Shown: piece after piece, positions 25,084-33,076 of the stretch
Position numbering within the stretch: position 1 is the stretch's first letter
How the letters are laid out: every line of letters starts with the position of its first letter
Origin: Gammaproteobacteria bacterium
Lineage (GTDB): Bacteria; Pseudomonadota; Gammaproteobacteria; Enterobacterales; Alteromonadaceae
Length of the DNA stretch: 42,944 nt
Assembly: GCA_018825965.1 (NCBI GenBank)
Contig: JAHKAA010000051.1
Location: 92,032 to 134,975 of the forward strand
Direction: 5' to 3'
The notes under the pieces: model-generated
Told to the model about the DNA's origin: nothing
Databases searched by the model: none
The model's input: the letters and a program-made list of their open reading frames with translations, nothing else
Program-made: the position numbers and the translations under genes

Positions 25084-26714
25084 AGGATTCACTGAAACTT
25101 TCAGCTTTGATGCGTCAGCACTGGGGTTGGTGGCTACTCAGCCTGACGCTGGGTGCTGTTACCCTTGGCAGTGTGATGGGTTTACTGACCCTATCCGGCT
25201 GGTTTATTACGGCAGCAGCAGTGGCTGGCTTGCAGCTTGCTGGGGCTGGTACTTTTAATTACTTTAGCCCTGGCGCTCTGATCCGCTTTTTTGCCATCAG
25301 CCGTACCACCAGCCGTTATTTTGAACGTTTAAGTTCGCATCAGGCTGTGTTGTTATTACTGCAACAATTAAGGCTTTGGTTTATGCGGCGTTTTTTAGCC
25401 AGCAGTTTCAAACCTGACAGCCAATCAGCGGATCTGTTGCAACGGCTAATCACTGATATAGACCGGCTGGATCAATGGCCTTTGCGTGTGGTCGCTCCGG
25501 TAGTCTGGGCTTGCCTGCTAAGCGCTGGCTGGTTAGCCGCTCTTTGGTTTTGGCAGGCAGAACTGGCACAGATTGCTTTGGTTTATCTGCTGGTGTTGTG
25601 CTTAGTGCCAGTGCTTGGGATTGCATTGGGTTACAGCCGGGCCTGTCGCTTGGTTGAACTGGCATCAGAGCGCAGGCAAGAGTTGCTTGAACCACTATCC
25701 GCTTTAACCATGTTGCAACTACATCAGGGCTGGTCAGCGGCTGAGCAACAATGGCAACACACAGAACAACAGTACCAGACGTTGTTATGGCGCCAGCAAT
25801 TGCTGGACTTGTTCTGTCAGTTTTTGCTGCTCAGCACTATAGCCCTGATGAGTTTTCATTTGTTAGTAGCGGCCTTACCATTGTTGCAAAACCAGCAGAT
25901 CAGCATAGCTGCTTTGGTGGCTCTGCTGATGTCGGCTATGGCTTTACCAGAGATCTGGTTACCGCTGGCCACTTTGTATCGCCATCTGGCCGACAGCAAA
26001 ATGGCAAAACGACGCTTAAATCAAATCCAGCCAGCGACTGAAAATGGCAGCTACAGCACTGTGACCGGGCCTTTGCAATTAGAGCTGCAACAGCTTTCTG
26101 TGGGTTATCCTTGCGCTGTGCAACATACATTGCCACTAAGTATCAGCTTAAAAGCAGGTGATCTGCTATGGCTGCAAGGCCCATCAGGAGTGGGGAAATC
26201 AGCTTTTCTAAGCACGCTGGCGGGTTGGCTGCAACCTCAGTCAGGCCGGGTTTTGCTTAATGGCACAGAGTTACAACTTTATAAAGCTTGCACTCAAAGG
26301 CAACAGATCAGCCTGCAGTCTCAGCATGTCAGCTTATTTGATATGACGCTGGCAGCCAACCTGCGTCTGGCGAAACCAGAAGCCAGTGACGAAGAACTAC
26401 AGCAGGCCTTAGCAGACACTGTATTAGCTGAATGGGTAGCTACTTTGCCACAGGGGCTGGACACTGAACTCGGTGAGTATGGTGTTGCTGTATCAGGTGG
26501 ACAAGCCAGACGTATAGCGCTAGCCCGCTTGTTATTACAAAATGCCGGTATTCAGCTACTCGATGAGCCTTTAGTCGGGCTGGACCCAACCACAGCACAG
26601 CAATTAATCCACAACCTTCGTCTTCGTTGTCGTCAGCACATTTTGATTATCACCAGCCATCAGCCGTTCGCAGCTGATACAAACTGCTATCAGTTACAAC
26701 TAAAGGTGTTGTAA
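25080..26714 (+). CDS. cydC: Heterodimeric ABC exporter CydDC, subunit CydC
   Basis: Protein of 544 residues, with an exporter membrane domain opening with LMRQHWGWWLLSLTLGAVTL and an ATPase domain with GPSGVGKSA (Walker A), VSGGQARR (signature) and LLDEPLVGLDP (Walker B). The FNYFSPGALIRFFAISRTTSRYFERL stretch is typical of CydC. It pairs with CydD. It ends the five-gene series; no intrinsic terminator is visible after the stop, and the next gene starts after a 337-base gap. Confidence 0.95.
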   Translation: MKDSLKLSALMRQHWGWWLLSLTLGAVTLGSVMGLLTLSGWFITAAAVAGLQLAGAGTFNYFSPGALIRFFAISRTTSRYFERLSSHQAVLLLLQQLRLWFMRRFLASSFKPDSQSADLLQRLITDIDRLDQWPLRVVAPVVWACLLSAGWLAALWFWQAELAQIALVYLLVLCLVPVLGIALGYSRACRLVELASERRQELLEPLSALTMLQLHQGWSAAEQQWQHTEQQYQTLLWRQQLLDLFCQFLLLSTIALMSFHLLVAALPLLQNQQISIAALVALLMSAMALPEIWLPLATLYRHLADSKMAKRRLNQIQPATENGSYSTVTGPLQLELQQLSVGYPCAVQHTLPLSISLKAGDLLWLQGPSGVGKSAFLSTLAGWLQPQSGRVLLNGTELQLYKACTQRQQISLQSQHVSLFDMTLAANLRLAKPEASDEELQQALADTVLAEWVATLPQGLDTELGEYGVAVSGGQARRIALARLLLQNAGIQLLDEPLVGLDPTTAQQLIHNLRLRCRQHILIITSHQPFAADTNCYQLQLKVL

Positions 26715-27051
26715 ATCAAACAAAAAGATCAGCTACCCCCTCTTCTTTGACTATGTTTAACAAATAAAAGTAGTGTATTTTTTTAAACAGCAATGGAAAA
26801 TTTGATAAATATGAAAAAACTAGCAATGCGTTTCGGCGGGTTGTATAATTCGTGCGACAAAGGTTAATGCTTTTGTAAAAAGGCACAAGGGCTCTCACCA
26901 CTAATCTTTGCAAGGACAGCTCACCCGAAGCTGGGCCGCATACCTTATAGAAAACCAAAACTTAGTCAAGGTTGACTGCAACTATTTTAAAGGGCTGAAG
27001 CTGTTTGGCCCCTGAGAACGTACAACACTATAAAATCGATGAGGATACCCT
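26715..27051. promoter_or_regulatory. Promoter and long leader of the porin gene
   Basis: This 337-base gap begins AT-rich. A consensus -10, TATAAT, lies at 26844-26849 with only a poor -35 about 17 bases ahead. If used, it gives a leader near 200 bases. Within the leader are CAGCT/AGCTG hairpin arms near 26921-26937, and the perfect palindrome AGTCAA-GG-TTGACT at 26964-26977. An 80-codon reverse frame here (26716-26958) looks spurious. GAGGA before 27052 is the ribosome binding site. Confidence 0.45.
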
Positions 27052-28188
27052 ATGTTAAAACGTAAATTACTGGCAGCAACTATTGCCGCAACCTTGTGCG
27101 GCGCCAGTCAGGCTGCCGTAGACATTAATGGTTTTGCTTCGATCAAAGGCGGTATGGCGCTTGGCAGTGGCGACGAGCTATATGGCTATGATGATGACTT
27201 CAGTTTTAAAAATGAAAGCCTGGCTGCTTTGCAGGTGAAATCAGATTTAGGCGACAAACTTTCTGTCACTGCTCAGTTGTTAGGCCGTGGAGCCAACGAC
27301 TGGGACGTTAAATTTGAGTGGGCCTTTTTAAGTTACGACTTAACCGACAGCTTACGTGTAAACGCCGGCCGTTTAAGAACCCCTTTTTATAAGTACTCAG
27401 ATTTCCGTGACGTAGGTTATGCCTATGACTGGTCTCGTGTGCCACAAAGTGTTTATGGTTTAGGTTTTGACAATATCGAAGGCGCTTCGTTATACCACAC
27501 CACCACTCTGGGTCATTTTGATTCATCGCTGCAGTTGATTGTCGGCAGCTATGACGGCGATGCTGCTATTGGTGATGCCGTAGCAGATGCCCAAATTGAC
27601 AACGTAACAGGCATAGCCTGGGAACTGGGTCAGGATGGTTATTCATTCCGTATGGCTTACCTTGTTGGTAAAACCACCTTTTATGTGGATCCACTGGATA
27701 ACAGCACTACAGGTTTATATGCACAACTCAGAGCTTTTGGCCTGGGCGCACTGGCTGGTGAACTGGATATAGTGGACGAATCCAGCTCTTTTGCCGGTAT
27801 TGGTTTTAATATAGATAAAAACGACTGGCTGGTCGTTTCTGAAATCACCAAAGCTACAGTAGATAACTCCTTTATCTCTGATCAGGAATCCTATTATATT
27901 TCCATTGGTCACCGTTTTGACAGCATCACACCTTATGTGTCTTTTGAAAAAGAAGACAATAAAGCGAACACTGAACTTTATGCTGGTGTGCCGGCAGCTT
28001 CACCTGTTTTTGCTCCTGTTGCAGGTTTGGTAAACCAAATGGAGATGGAACGTAACAGCATCAACGTCGGTGTACGTTATGACTTCCACCCTTCAGCTGC
28101 CTTTAAAGCGCAATACACCAATGCTGACAATAAAACTGAAGACCGTAAAGACAGCGTATTAGTTGTTGGCGTGGACCTGGTGTTCTAA
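27052..28188 (+). CDS. Outer-membrane porin
   Basis: Protein of 378 residues with a signal peptide (KRKLLAATIAATLCGASQA), a following short beta strand (VDINGFASIKGGMAL) and alternating aromatic strands throughout. It ends in DLVF, the terminal Phe expected for BAM-dependent insertion. The pattern fits the general porin superfamily of Shewanella and relatives, probably a trimeric 16-strand barrel. SRVPQSVYGLGFDNIEG and RLRTPFYKYSDFRD recall the anion/phosphate-type porins. The next gene, a PstS-like protein, starts 11 bases later, suggesting that the porin admits what that protein binds. The substrate remains unknown. Confidence 0.88.
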   Translation: MLKRKLLAATIAATLCGASQAAVDINGFASIKGGMALGSGDELYGYDDDFSFKNESLAALQVKSDLGDKLSVTAQLLGRGANDWDVKFEWAFLSYDLTDSLRVNAGRLRTPFYKYSDFRDVGYAYDWSRVPQSVYGLGFDNIEGASLYHTTTLGHFDSSLQLIVGSYDGDAAIGDAVADAQIDNVTGIAWELGQDGYSFRMAYLVGKTTFYVDPLDNSTTGLYAQLRAFGLGALAGELDIVDESSSFAGIGFNIDKNDWLVVSEITKATVDNSFISDQESYYISIGHRFDSITPYVSFEKEDNKANTELYAGVPAASPVFAPVAGLVNQMEMERNSINVGVRYDFHPSAAFKAQYTNADNKTEDRKDSVLVVGVDLVF

Positions 28189-28199
28189 GGAATCAAATC

Positions 28200-28613
28200 A
28201 TGTTAAAAAAATTAATCTTAATTCCGGCACTGGCACTAAGTTTTATGGCTTTTGCCAATGTTGCAGTGATAGTTCACCCATCCAATGCGGCTACCTTGTC
28301 GCAGGATGATATTAATAAACTATTTACTGGCCGCGCTAAAAGTTTTACCGATGGCAAAACTGCAGAACCATTGAATCTGGCCGAAGCTGTTGCAATCCGG
28401 GCTGATTTTGATCAAAAAGCTTTGGGTCGTTCTTCCAGCCAAATGAAGGCCTATTGGTCTAAACTGATATTCACAGGGAAAGGAACCCCACCCAAAGAAA
28501 TGGCGTCTGAACAGGAAGTGCTGGATGCAGTAGCCAAAAATCCTGCGGCTATTGGTTATGTCAGTGCAGGTGCTGTGACTGGCAGTGTCAAAGTGGCCTT
28601 AACGCTGAACTAA
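28200..28613 (+). CDS. One-lobe PstS-like periplasmic binding protein
   Basis: Protein of 137 residues with a signal peptide (LILIPALALSFMAFA). The rest matches one portion of phosphate-type binding proteins (PBP_like domain): LSQDDINKLFTGRAKSFTDG, then FDQKALGRSSSQMKAYWSKLIFTGKG and AVAKNPAAIGYVSAGAV. Full PstS proteins are over 300 residues with two lobes, so this is a short stand-alone form and not a frameshifted gene; the frame is clean and AAGGA precedes the ATG. Located 11 bases after the porin gene and 64 before a chemotaxis receptor gene, it may bind an oxyanion and present it to the receptor. No ABC permease genes are present. Confidence 0.8.
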   Translation: MLKKLILIPALALSFMAFANVAVIVHPSNAATLSQDDINKLFTGRAKSFTDGKTAEPLNLAEAVAIRADFDQKALGRSSSQMKAYWSKLIFTGKGTPPKEMASEQEVLDAVAKNPAAIGYVSAGAVTGSVKVALTLN

Positions 28614-28622
28614 AGCTTGTCC

Positions 28623-28652
28623 AGGCAGGTGATTGCATCACCTGCCTTTGTT
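28623..28652 (+). terminator. Hairpin between the PstS-like gene and the receptor gene
   Basis: AGGCAGGTGAT (28623-28633) pairs perfectly with ATCACCTGCCT (28637-28647) around a TGC loop, followed by TTGTTG. The stem is strong but the T run is broken, so it may only reduce transcription into the receptor gene. Confidence 0.65.
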
Positions 28653-28677
28653 GTAAGCCATATTCTGGATACTACTT

Positions 28678-30291
28678 ATGCTGAAATACCTGAGTTTATT
28701 AAAAAAAATCTGGCTTATTATTGCTATCGCAATCTTAGCTTTTTTAATAGTACTGACTTCATCTATTTACTTTACAGCCCGTAATGCCGACAGCATTGTG
28801 CTGATTAAAGACAAAATGTATGACAGCTCAAAATTAGCCTCCAGAATGGTGGTTGAGTTTAATGCAGTGGAAGAATTTTTTACTCAGTCAGTTTCCTTGT
28901 CAGACCCTGACATTCTGAGTACAGCTAAAACCACACAAGAACGGGTGGTCGCTCATCTGTCCAAACTAAAACAACTGGACACTACCAACCTGAGGCAGTT
29001 GGAAACTCTGGAGCAGAATTTTAGTGCTTATGCCAAAGCAGCTGCTGAAATAGCTCAGTCTATGATTGACGGCACTTTGGATATGGGCGCAGCACAAAGC
29101 ATTATTCAGAACAAAACCACTTTGTATGAAACGGCAAAAAGTGGTTTTGTTGCTTACGAAAAACAAACCGATGACAGCTTCCAGCAAATTCTGGTGGATA
29201 TGTCGGCTTCATCAGAGCGCTCAGTGCTAATTATCGTATTATGTGGCACTATCTTATTGATTGTAATGGCAGTTGTTGGCCATATGATAGGCCGGAATAT
29301 CAGTAAAACAGCCAAAAGCCTCGCCAGTTCTTTACAGGTGTTAGCCTCAGGTAAAGGCTCATTATCCAGCCGTCTTTCGATAGATTCTGAAGACGAGTTT
29401 GGCGCTGTGGCCCGTAATTTCAACGAGTTTATCTCATTGCTGCAAAGCTCTTTTGTTGCTATAGCTCATCTTGTCGAGCCTGTAAGCCGTACTGCCGACG
29501 CTCTGGCCAAAGGCATGAGAGAATTGGATGGCATGACAGGTCAGCAAAAAAATGATGCCGACACAGTGTCACACTCAATGGAGGAAATGCAAAGCAGCGT
29601 CAAGGACATCAGCCAGTCGGCCAATGCAGCTTCCGGCAGTGCTAACGATGCAAGCCGTCTAGCCAAGCTGGGGTACGAAAAAACCACCTCTTCAGTACAG
29701 GCCTCTAAAGATTTAGCCGGTGAAATAGCGCACACCAGCGCGGTGATCACTGAGCTGGCCAAACAAACTCAGGAAGTAGGTGGTATTTTAAAAAGTATCA
29801 ATGATATTGCTGACCAAACCAACTTACTGGCCTTAAACGCTGCTATTGAAGCAGCACGGGCTGGCGAACAAGGTCGTGGTTTTGCGGTGGTTGCAGATGA
29901 AGTTCGTTTACTGTCGTCGCGCACAGCATCCTCAGTCACCACCATCCGTGATCTGCTTGGAAAATTGACCCAAAACGTCGACAGCGCAGTACGTTTAATG
30001 GATCAGGCTGTAAACAAAGCCAATCACAGTGCAGTGCTAACGGCTGAAGCTGGCAGTTCTATCGAACTGATCAATCAGGAAATTGACAAAATTAATATGG
30101 TCAATGCCCAAATTGCGACAGCCACTGAAGAACAAACCATGGTGGCCAGTCTGGTGCTGGACAATACCCATCAAATGGCTGACTCCTTCAGCCGGACTAT
30201 TCAGGTACAAAATACAGTAGCAGATATCTCCGATCAACTGCGTGGCCTGGCTCAGGAACTCAATACTGTGTCGTCTAAGTTCAGAGAGTAA
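28678..30291 (+). CDS. Methyl-accepting chemotaxis protein with helical periplasmic domain
   Basis: Protein of 537 residues: membrane helix about 10-34, a periplasmic all-helical domain of about 145 residues (KDKMYDSSKLASRMVVEF onward), membrane helix about 182-206, HAMP, then the cytoplasmic signalling hairpin with DIADQTNLLALNAAIEAARAG and FAVVADEVRLLSSRTA at the tip. The chain ends with no obvious NWETF-type methyltransferase-docking pentapeptide. The periplasmic part resembles four-helix-bundle sensors. Because the gene follows porin and PstS-like genes, it may sense a bound solute through the small binding protein; this is inference. It starts just beyond a terminator-like hairpin. Confidence 0.9.
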   Translation: MLKYLSLLKKIWLIIAIAILAFLIVLTSSIYFTARNADSIVLIKDKMYDSSKLASRMVVEFNAVEEFFTQSVSLSDPDILSTAKTTQERVVAHLSKLKQLDTTNLRQLETLEQNFSAYAKAAAEIAQSMIDGTLDMGAAQSIIQNKTTLYETAKSGFVAYEKQTDDSFQQILVDMSASSERSVLIIVLCGTILLIVMAVVGHMIGRNISKTAKSLASSLQVLASGKGSLSSRLSIDSEDEFGAVARNFNEFISLLQSSFVAIAHLVEPVSRTADALAKGMRELDGMTGQQKNDADTVSHSMEEMQSSVKDISQSANAASGSANDASRLAKLGYEKTTSSVQASKDLAGEIAHTSAVITELAKQTQEVGGILKSINDIADQTNLLALNAAIEAARAGEQGRGFAVVADEVRLLSSRTASSVTTIRDLLGKLTQNVDSAVRLMDQAVNKANHSAVLTAEAGSSIELINQEIDKINMVNAQIATATEEQTMVASLVLDNTHQMADSFSRTIQVQNTVADISDQLRGLAQELNTVSSKFRE

Positions 30292-30475
30292 AATATTCTG
30301 CGAATTTAGAACTCTGCCACTAAAAAACGAAGAGTACTATACCCAGGGACGGGTGTTGTTTTACACAAAACAAACTTTTCACTACAAGCCTTTGAATAAA
30401 ATAAATTATTTAGTCTATGCCCTTATTGCTGCTATCTTATAGCCATAGTAGCAACAAGCAGGTTGGGTCATCCCT

Positions 30476-31066
30476 ATGCGTATTTTTTCTTTTTTTGCCA
30501 TTACTTTGTTCAGTACGTCTTTAATGGCTGCCGATTTTCAGCTGCCTGATTTTGTGTTAGGCAGTACAAAAGCTGAGCTAAAAAATGAAGTTTTGGCCAA
30601 AACCAGCCTGACCCTGTTTGAAGCACAAGCCACAGTAGAAACACAGTGGTCGGAAGATAAACTGCAGGCTGTGTTGCTGACTTATTATCAGGGCACCGAC
30701 TATGCAGAACTCAAACGAAAATTCGCCGCTCTGCAGCAACAATTCATCACAGCTTTTGGCGCTCTGGTCTGGGTTTCATCCGAAACAACACCTGATACCA
30801 CTCAGACCACAGAACAACAATTGGCGTTGTTGGATCAAGTGATGCAAACAGCTCCAGAGCTGGCTGCAGGCTACAGACAAAGCCATCTGGCACATTCCAA
30901 TCTGATCCTGGATTTTCAGCCCTCCCCTCAACCTGATAACAACAGGCTGCATCTGCAAATCAGGTATTCTTCCATAAGCGCTGACTACAGTTTGATTTTA
31001 TTTGTAGACCAAAAAACCACAGCTGAGCGCACCGCTGCAGCTGTAGTTAATCTTGAGGCTCTTTAA
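30476..31066 (+). CDS. Exported protein of unknown function
   Basis: I do not recognise this protein of 196 residues. It has a clear signal peptide (RIFSFFAITLFSTSLMAADF). The mature part is mixed alpha/beta, rich in Gln, Thr and Leu, has no cysteine and one predicted helical stretch (YAELKRKFAALQQQF). The opening FQLPDFVLGSTKAELKNEVL is like small periplasmic proteins that begin with a calcium/DUF-type repeat, but I cannot name a family. No close partner is seen: the gap to the receptor gene upstream is 184 bases, and the convergent GH43 gene ends four bases after its stop. Confidence 0.7.
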   Translation: MRIFSFFAITLFSTSLMAADFQLPDFVLGSTKAELKNEVLAKTSLTLFEAQATVETQWSEDKLQAVLLTYYQGTDYAELKRKFAALQQQFITAFGALVWVSSETTPDTTQTTEQQLALLDQVMQTAPELAAGYRQSHLAHSNLILDFQPSPQPDNNRLHLQIRYSSISADYSLILFVDQKTTAERTAAAVVNLEAL

Positions 31067-31070
31067 ATCT

Positions 31071-32954
31071 TTAATTTGCTGTCCGCAGCTGGAATTGCTG
31101 GCATATAAAATCAGCCAAAGCCGGAGCCTGTTTTAACTTTTCCTGATCCTGCAAGCTACAACTGGGTAAATCAGCCCGTTGTTTTGTGTGTTGGGAGAAC
31201 AAAGACAAGGCACCATTGGCTAAGAGTTGCAAAGCCCACTGGCTGGAACTGGCAGCACAGTCCCCCAGTACCAGATCGGCTCCTGCTGCTAAAGCATCCT
31301 CTTTAACCTGAACACAAAGTTCTGGATTTTGGCTGTTTTGCAACTGCACATAACCTTGTTGCCCGGCTTTCCAGTTCCACTGCTGACAACCTTGATTAAC
31401 CCAGTTTTGTTGAATCAATGCTGTACCGTTCTCTGCACTGCAGCCTTGGGTGCTCCAGACTTTGCCACTTTGCCTGCTGCTCAGCACAGTGTTGCCTGTT
31501 GGCAGCATGAACCAGTCGTTACATAACTCAGCTTCATCCCCCGCTTTACAGACCGTTGAGCTTAATGCCTTTTGATCTGCGGCATTGAATAGCTGATAGT
31601 AGCCATCAGTGCCCGCTTTTAGCTGCCATTGCTGCCTTGGCTGATTGACCCAGGCAGACAATTCAGATTTAGCGCCTATAAATAAACCTGCCGCGTTGGC
31701 CAGTCGGTAACGGCCTTTGCTGGTTGGATCAATAATCCAGTGGCCTTGTTCAGTACAACTTTGTTCTGTCAAACCTTGCTCCGATGGCGTCAGACACAAC
31801 TGGCTAAAGCGATTGATTAACTGCCATTTCACGCCTTGTGGCACCAGGGTCAGAGGACCATTTTCGCCGGAAGGCGCTGCGACTGTCTGGCCTTCAGGCA
31901 CCGGAGTGCCAAAATCCGGTGTGCCATCCGCCTTGAACCTGAAGGGCTGAGCTCTTACTGAACGGCTCGCGCCGCAACCCTCAGTTGCTTTGTTATTACC
32001 GTGATACACCAGCCAGTTTTCTGTGCCATCCGGCGAGGTGAAAAAGCCATTATGGCCAGGACCAAACACGCCATTACCGCGTTCAAACACTGGGTGTTCA
32101 GCTTTAGTCCAGGAGCTGGCATCCATTGGGTTGTCACCTGTTAACTCCAGTAAACCCAGTTTATAATCTGGTGTGTCACAAAAACTGGCTGAATAAATTA
32201 CAAAAGTGCGGCCCTCATGCTTTAGCACTTCAGCGCCTTCATTCACCTTACGGCCAGATTGCTCCCAGGGCAATGAAGGCCGGGACAACACCATTCGCTC
32301 GCCGGTTAAAGTCCAGGGATTGGACATTTCACTGATCCAATTCAGTTGTTCATCCCCGACCCATTCCGACCAAAGCAGATAGAGTTTTCCGTTGTGTTCC
32401 ATATAGTTGCCATCAATATTCCAGCTGTCCGGCATAGGAGACCCCTTGTATTGGTAAGGCCCCATAGGGTCGTCACCAGCACTTTCCAACACAGACAAAT
32501 GCTGACCATCTAAATTTTCCTGCTTGCCCGAGGTATACATCATGTACCAGCGTGGACCCTCAGGGCCTTGTAAGCGGTGAAATTCAAAAGCCCAGAAGTT
32601 GCAACAGCTTTTTGGGTTCGTCTCAGACCAAACATTCACCGGAGTGGCCGTAGCTAAACCGGCCAGAGTCGGCGATTTACGCATCACCAGCTGAGAAGTC
32701 CAGGTGGTGGTGGTCAGGTAATAATTGCCTTGCCAGTATTCCAGCCAGGGATCAGCACCGTTAGCAAACAAAGGGTTAGTAAAACTTTGGTCTTCAATTG
32801 CTGCTGTAGCAGCTACAACTGGTGCGGCAGCGACTGAAACTGCATCGCTGTTTTTTTGTTCAGGTGAACACGCAGCCAACACACTAAGTAAGCCGATCGC
32901 CAATGGAATACCATACCCTTTTAAGCCGGGTAAAGGCTTGATTTTAAAAGTCAT
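31071..32954 (-). CDS. Surface lipoprotein GH43 arabinosidase-like enzyme with ricin-type repeats
   Basis: Protein of 627 residues with a lipoprotein signal (LLSVLAACS, lipidated Cys29; Ser at +2 fits outer-membrane sorting). The GH43 five-blade propeller spans about 55-355: ANGADPWLEYWQGNYYL carries the expected catalytic-base Asp, and VNEGAEVLKHEGRTFVIYS the likely acid Glu. FGPGHNGFF is also typical. The C-terminal 270 residues show ricin B-like carbohydrate-binding repeats with QxW-like motifs (QQWQLKAG, QWNWKAG, SSQWALQ). It probably releases arabinose or short arabino-oligosaccharides at the cell surface. The frame is open upstream to 33053, but AGGG before the ATG at 32954 and the signal sequence fix the start. 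A shared operator lies 33 bases upstream. Confidence 0.88.
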   Translation of the reverse strand: MTFKIKPLPGLKGYGIPLAIGLLSVLAACSPEQKNSDAVSVAAAPVVAATAAIEDQSFTNPLFANGADPWLEYWQGNYYLTTTTWTSQLVMRKSPTLAGLATATPVNVWSETNPKSCCNFWAFEFHRLQGPEGPRWYMMYTSGKQENLDGQHLSVLESAGDDPMGPYQYKGSPMPDSWNIDGNYMEHNGKLYLLWSEWVGDEQLNWISEMSNPWTLTGERMVLSRPSLPWEQSGRKVNEGAEVLKHEGRTFVIYSASFCDTPDYKLGLLELTGDNPMDASSWTKAEHPVFERGNGVFGPGHNGFFTSPDGTENWLVYHGNNKATEGCGASRSVRAQPFRFKADGTPDFGTPVPEGQTVAAPSGENGPLTLVPQGVKWQLINRFSQLCLTPSEQGLTEQSCTEQGHWIIDPTSKGRYRLANAAGLFIGAKSELSAWVNQPRQQWQLKAGTDGYYQLFNAADQKALSSTVCKAGDEAELCNDWFMLPTGNTVLSSRQSGKVWSTQGCSAENGTALIQQNWVNQGCQQWNWKAGQQGYVQLQNSQNPELCVQVKEDALAAGADLVLGDCAASSSQWALQLLANGALSLFSQHTKQRADLPSCSLQDQEKLKQAPALADFICQQFQLRTAN

Positions 32955-32986
32955 AGCTAACCCTGTCTGGTCTGTTGATTTTATAT

Positions 32987-32997
32987 TTGTATTACAA
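32987..32997. promoter_or_regulatory. Arabinan-regulon operator, copy 1
   Basis: TTGTATTACAA, an 11-base palindrome around a central T, 33 bases before the GH43 lipoprotein start. On the reverse strand TATAAA follows at once, so the site would lie between -35 and -10 and suits repression. The same motif occurs at 34521 and 35662, and a variant at 35840. Confidence 0.65.
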
Positions 32998-33029
32998 TAA
33001 GACTTTATGAGTCTAAAACGAAAAACAGC

Positions 33030-33068
33030 AAAAAACAACAGGGCGGACAGCAATGACCTCTGCCCGCC
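33030..33068 (-). terminator. Rho-independent terminator of the endo-arabinanase gene
   Basis: On the reverse strand GGCGGGCAG (33068 to 33060) pairs with CTGTCCGCC (33050 to 33042) with one G-U pair. The stem is followed by CTGTTG and six T. It lies just after the stop codon of the gene at 33077-34471. Confidence 0.8.
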
Positions 33069-33076
33069 GCTTTAAC

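Noticed and set aside
26716..26958. Reverse open frame of 80 codons between cydC and the porin gene
   Set aside because: It covers the porin promoter and leader, has no clear ribosome binding site and no recognisable product.
26860..26960. Possible c-di-GMP (GEMM-type) or other known riboswitch before the porin gene
   Set aside because: The conserved bases I remember for that class are absent; only short generic hairpin arms are present.
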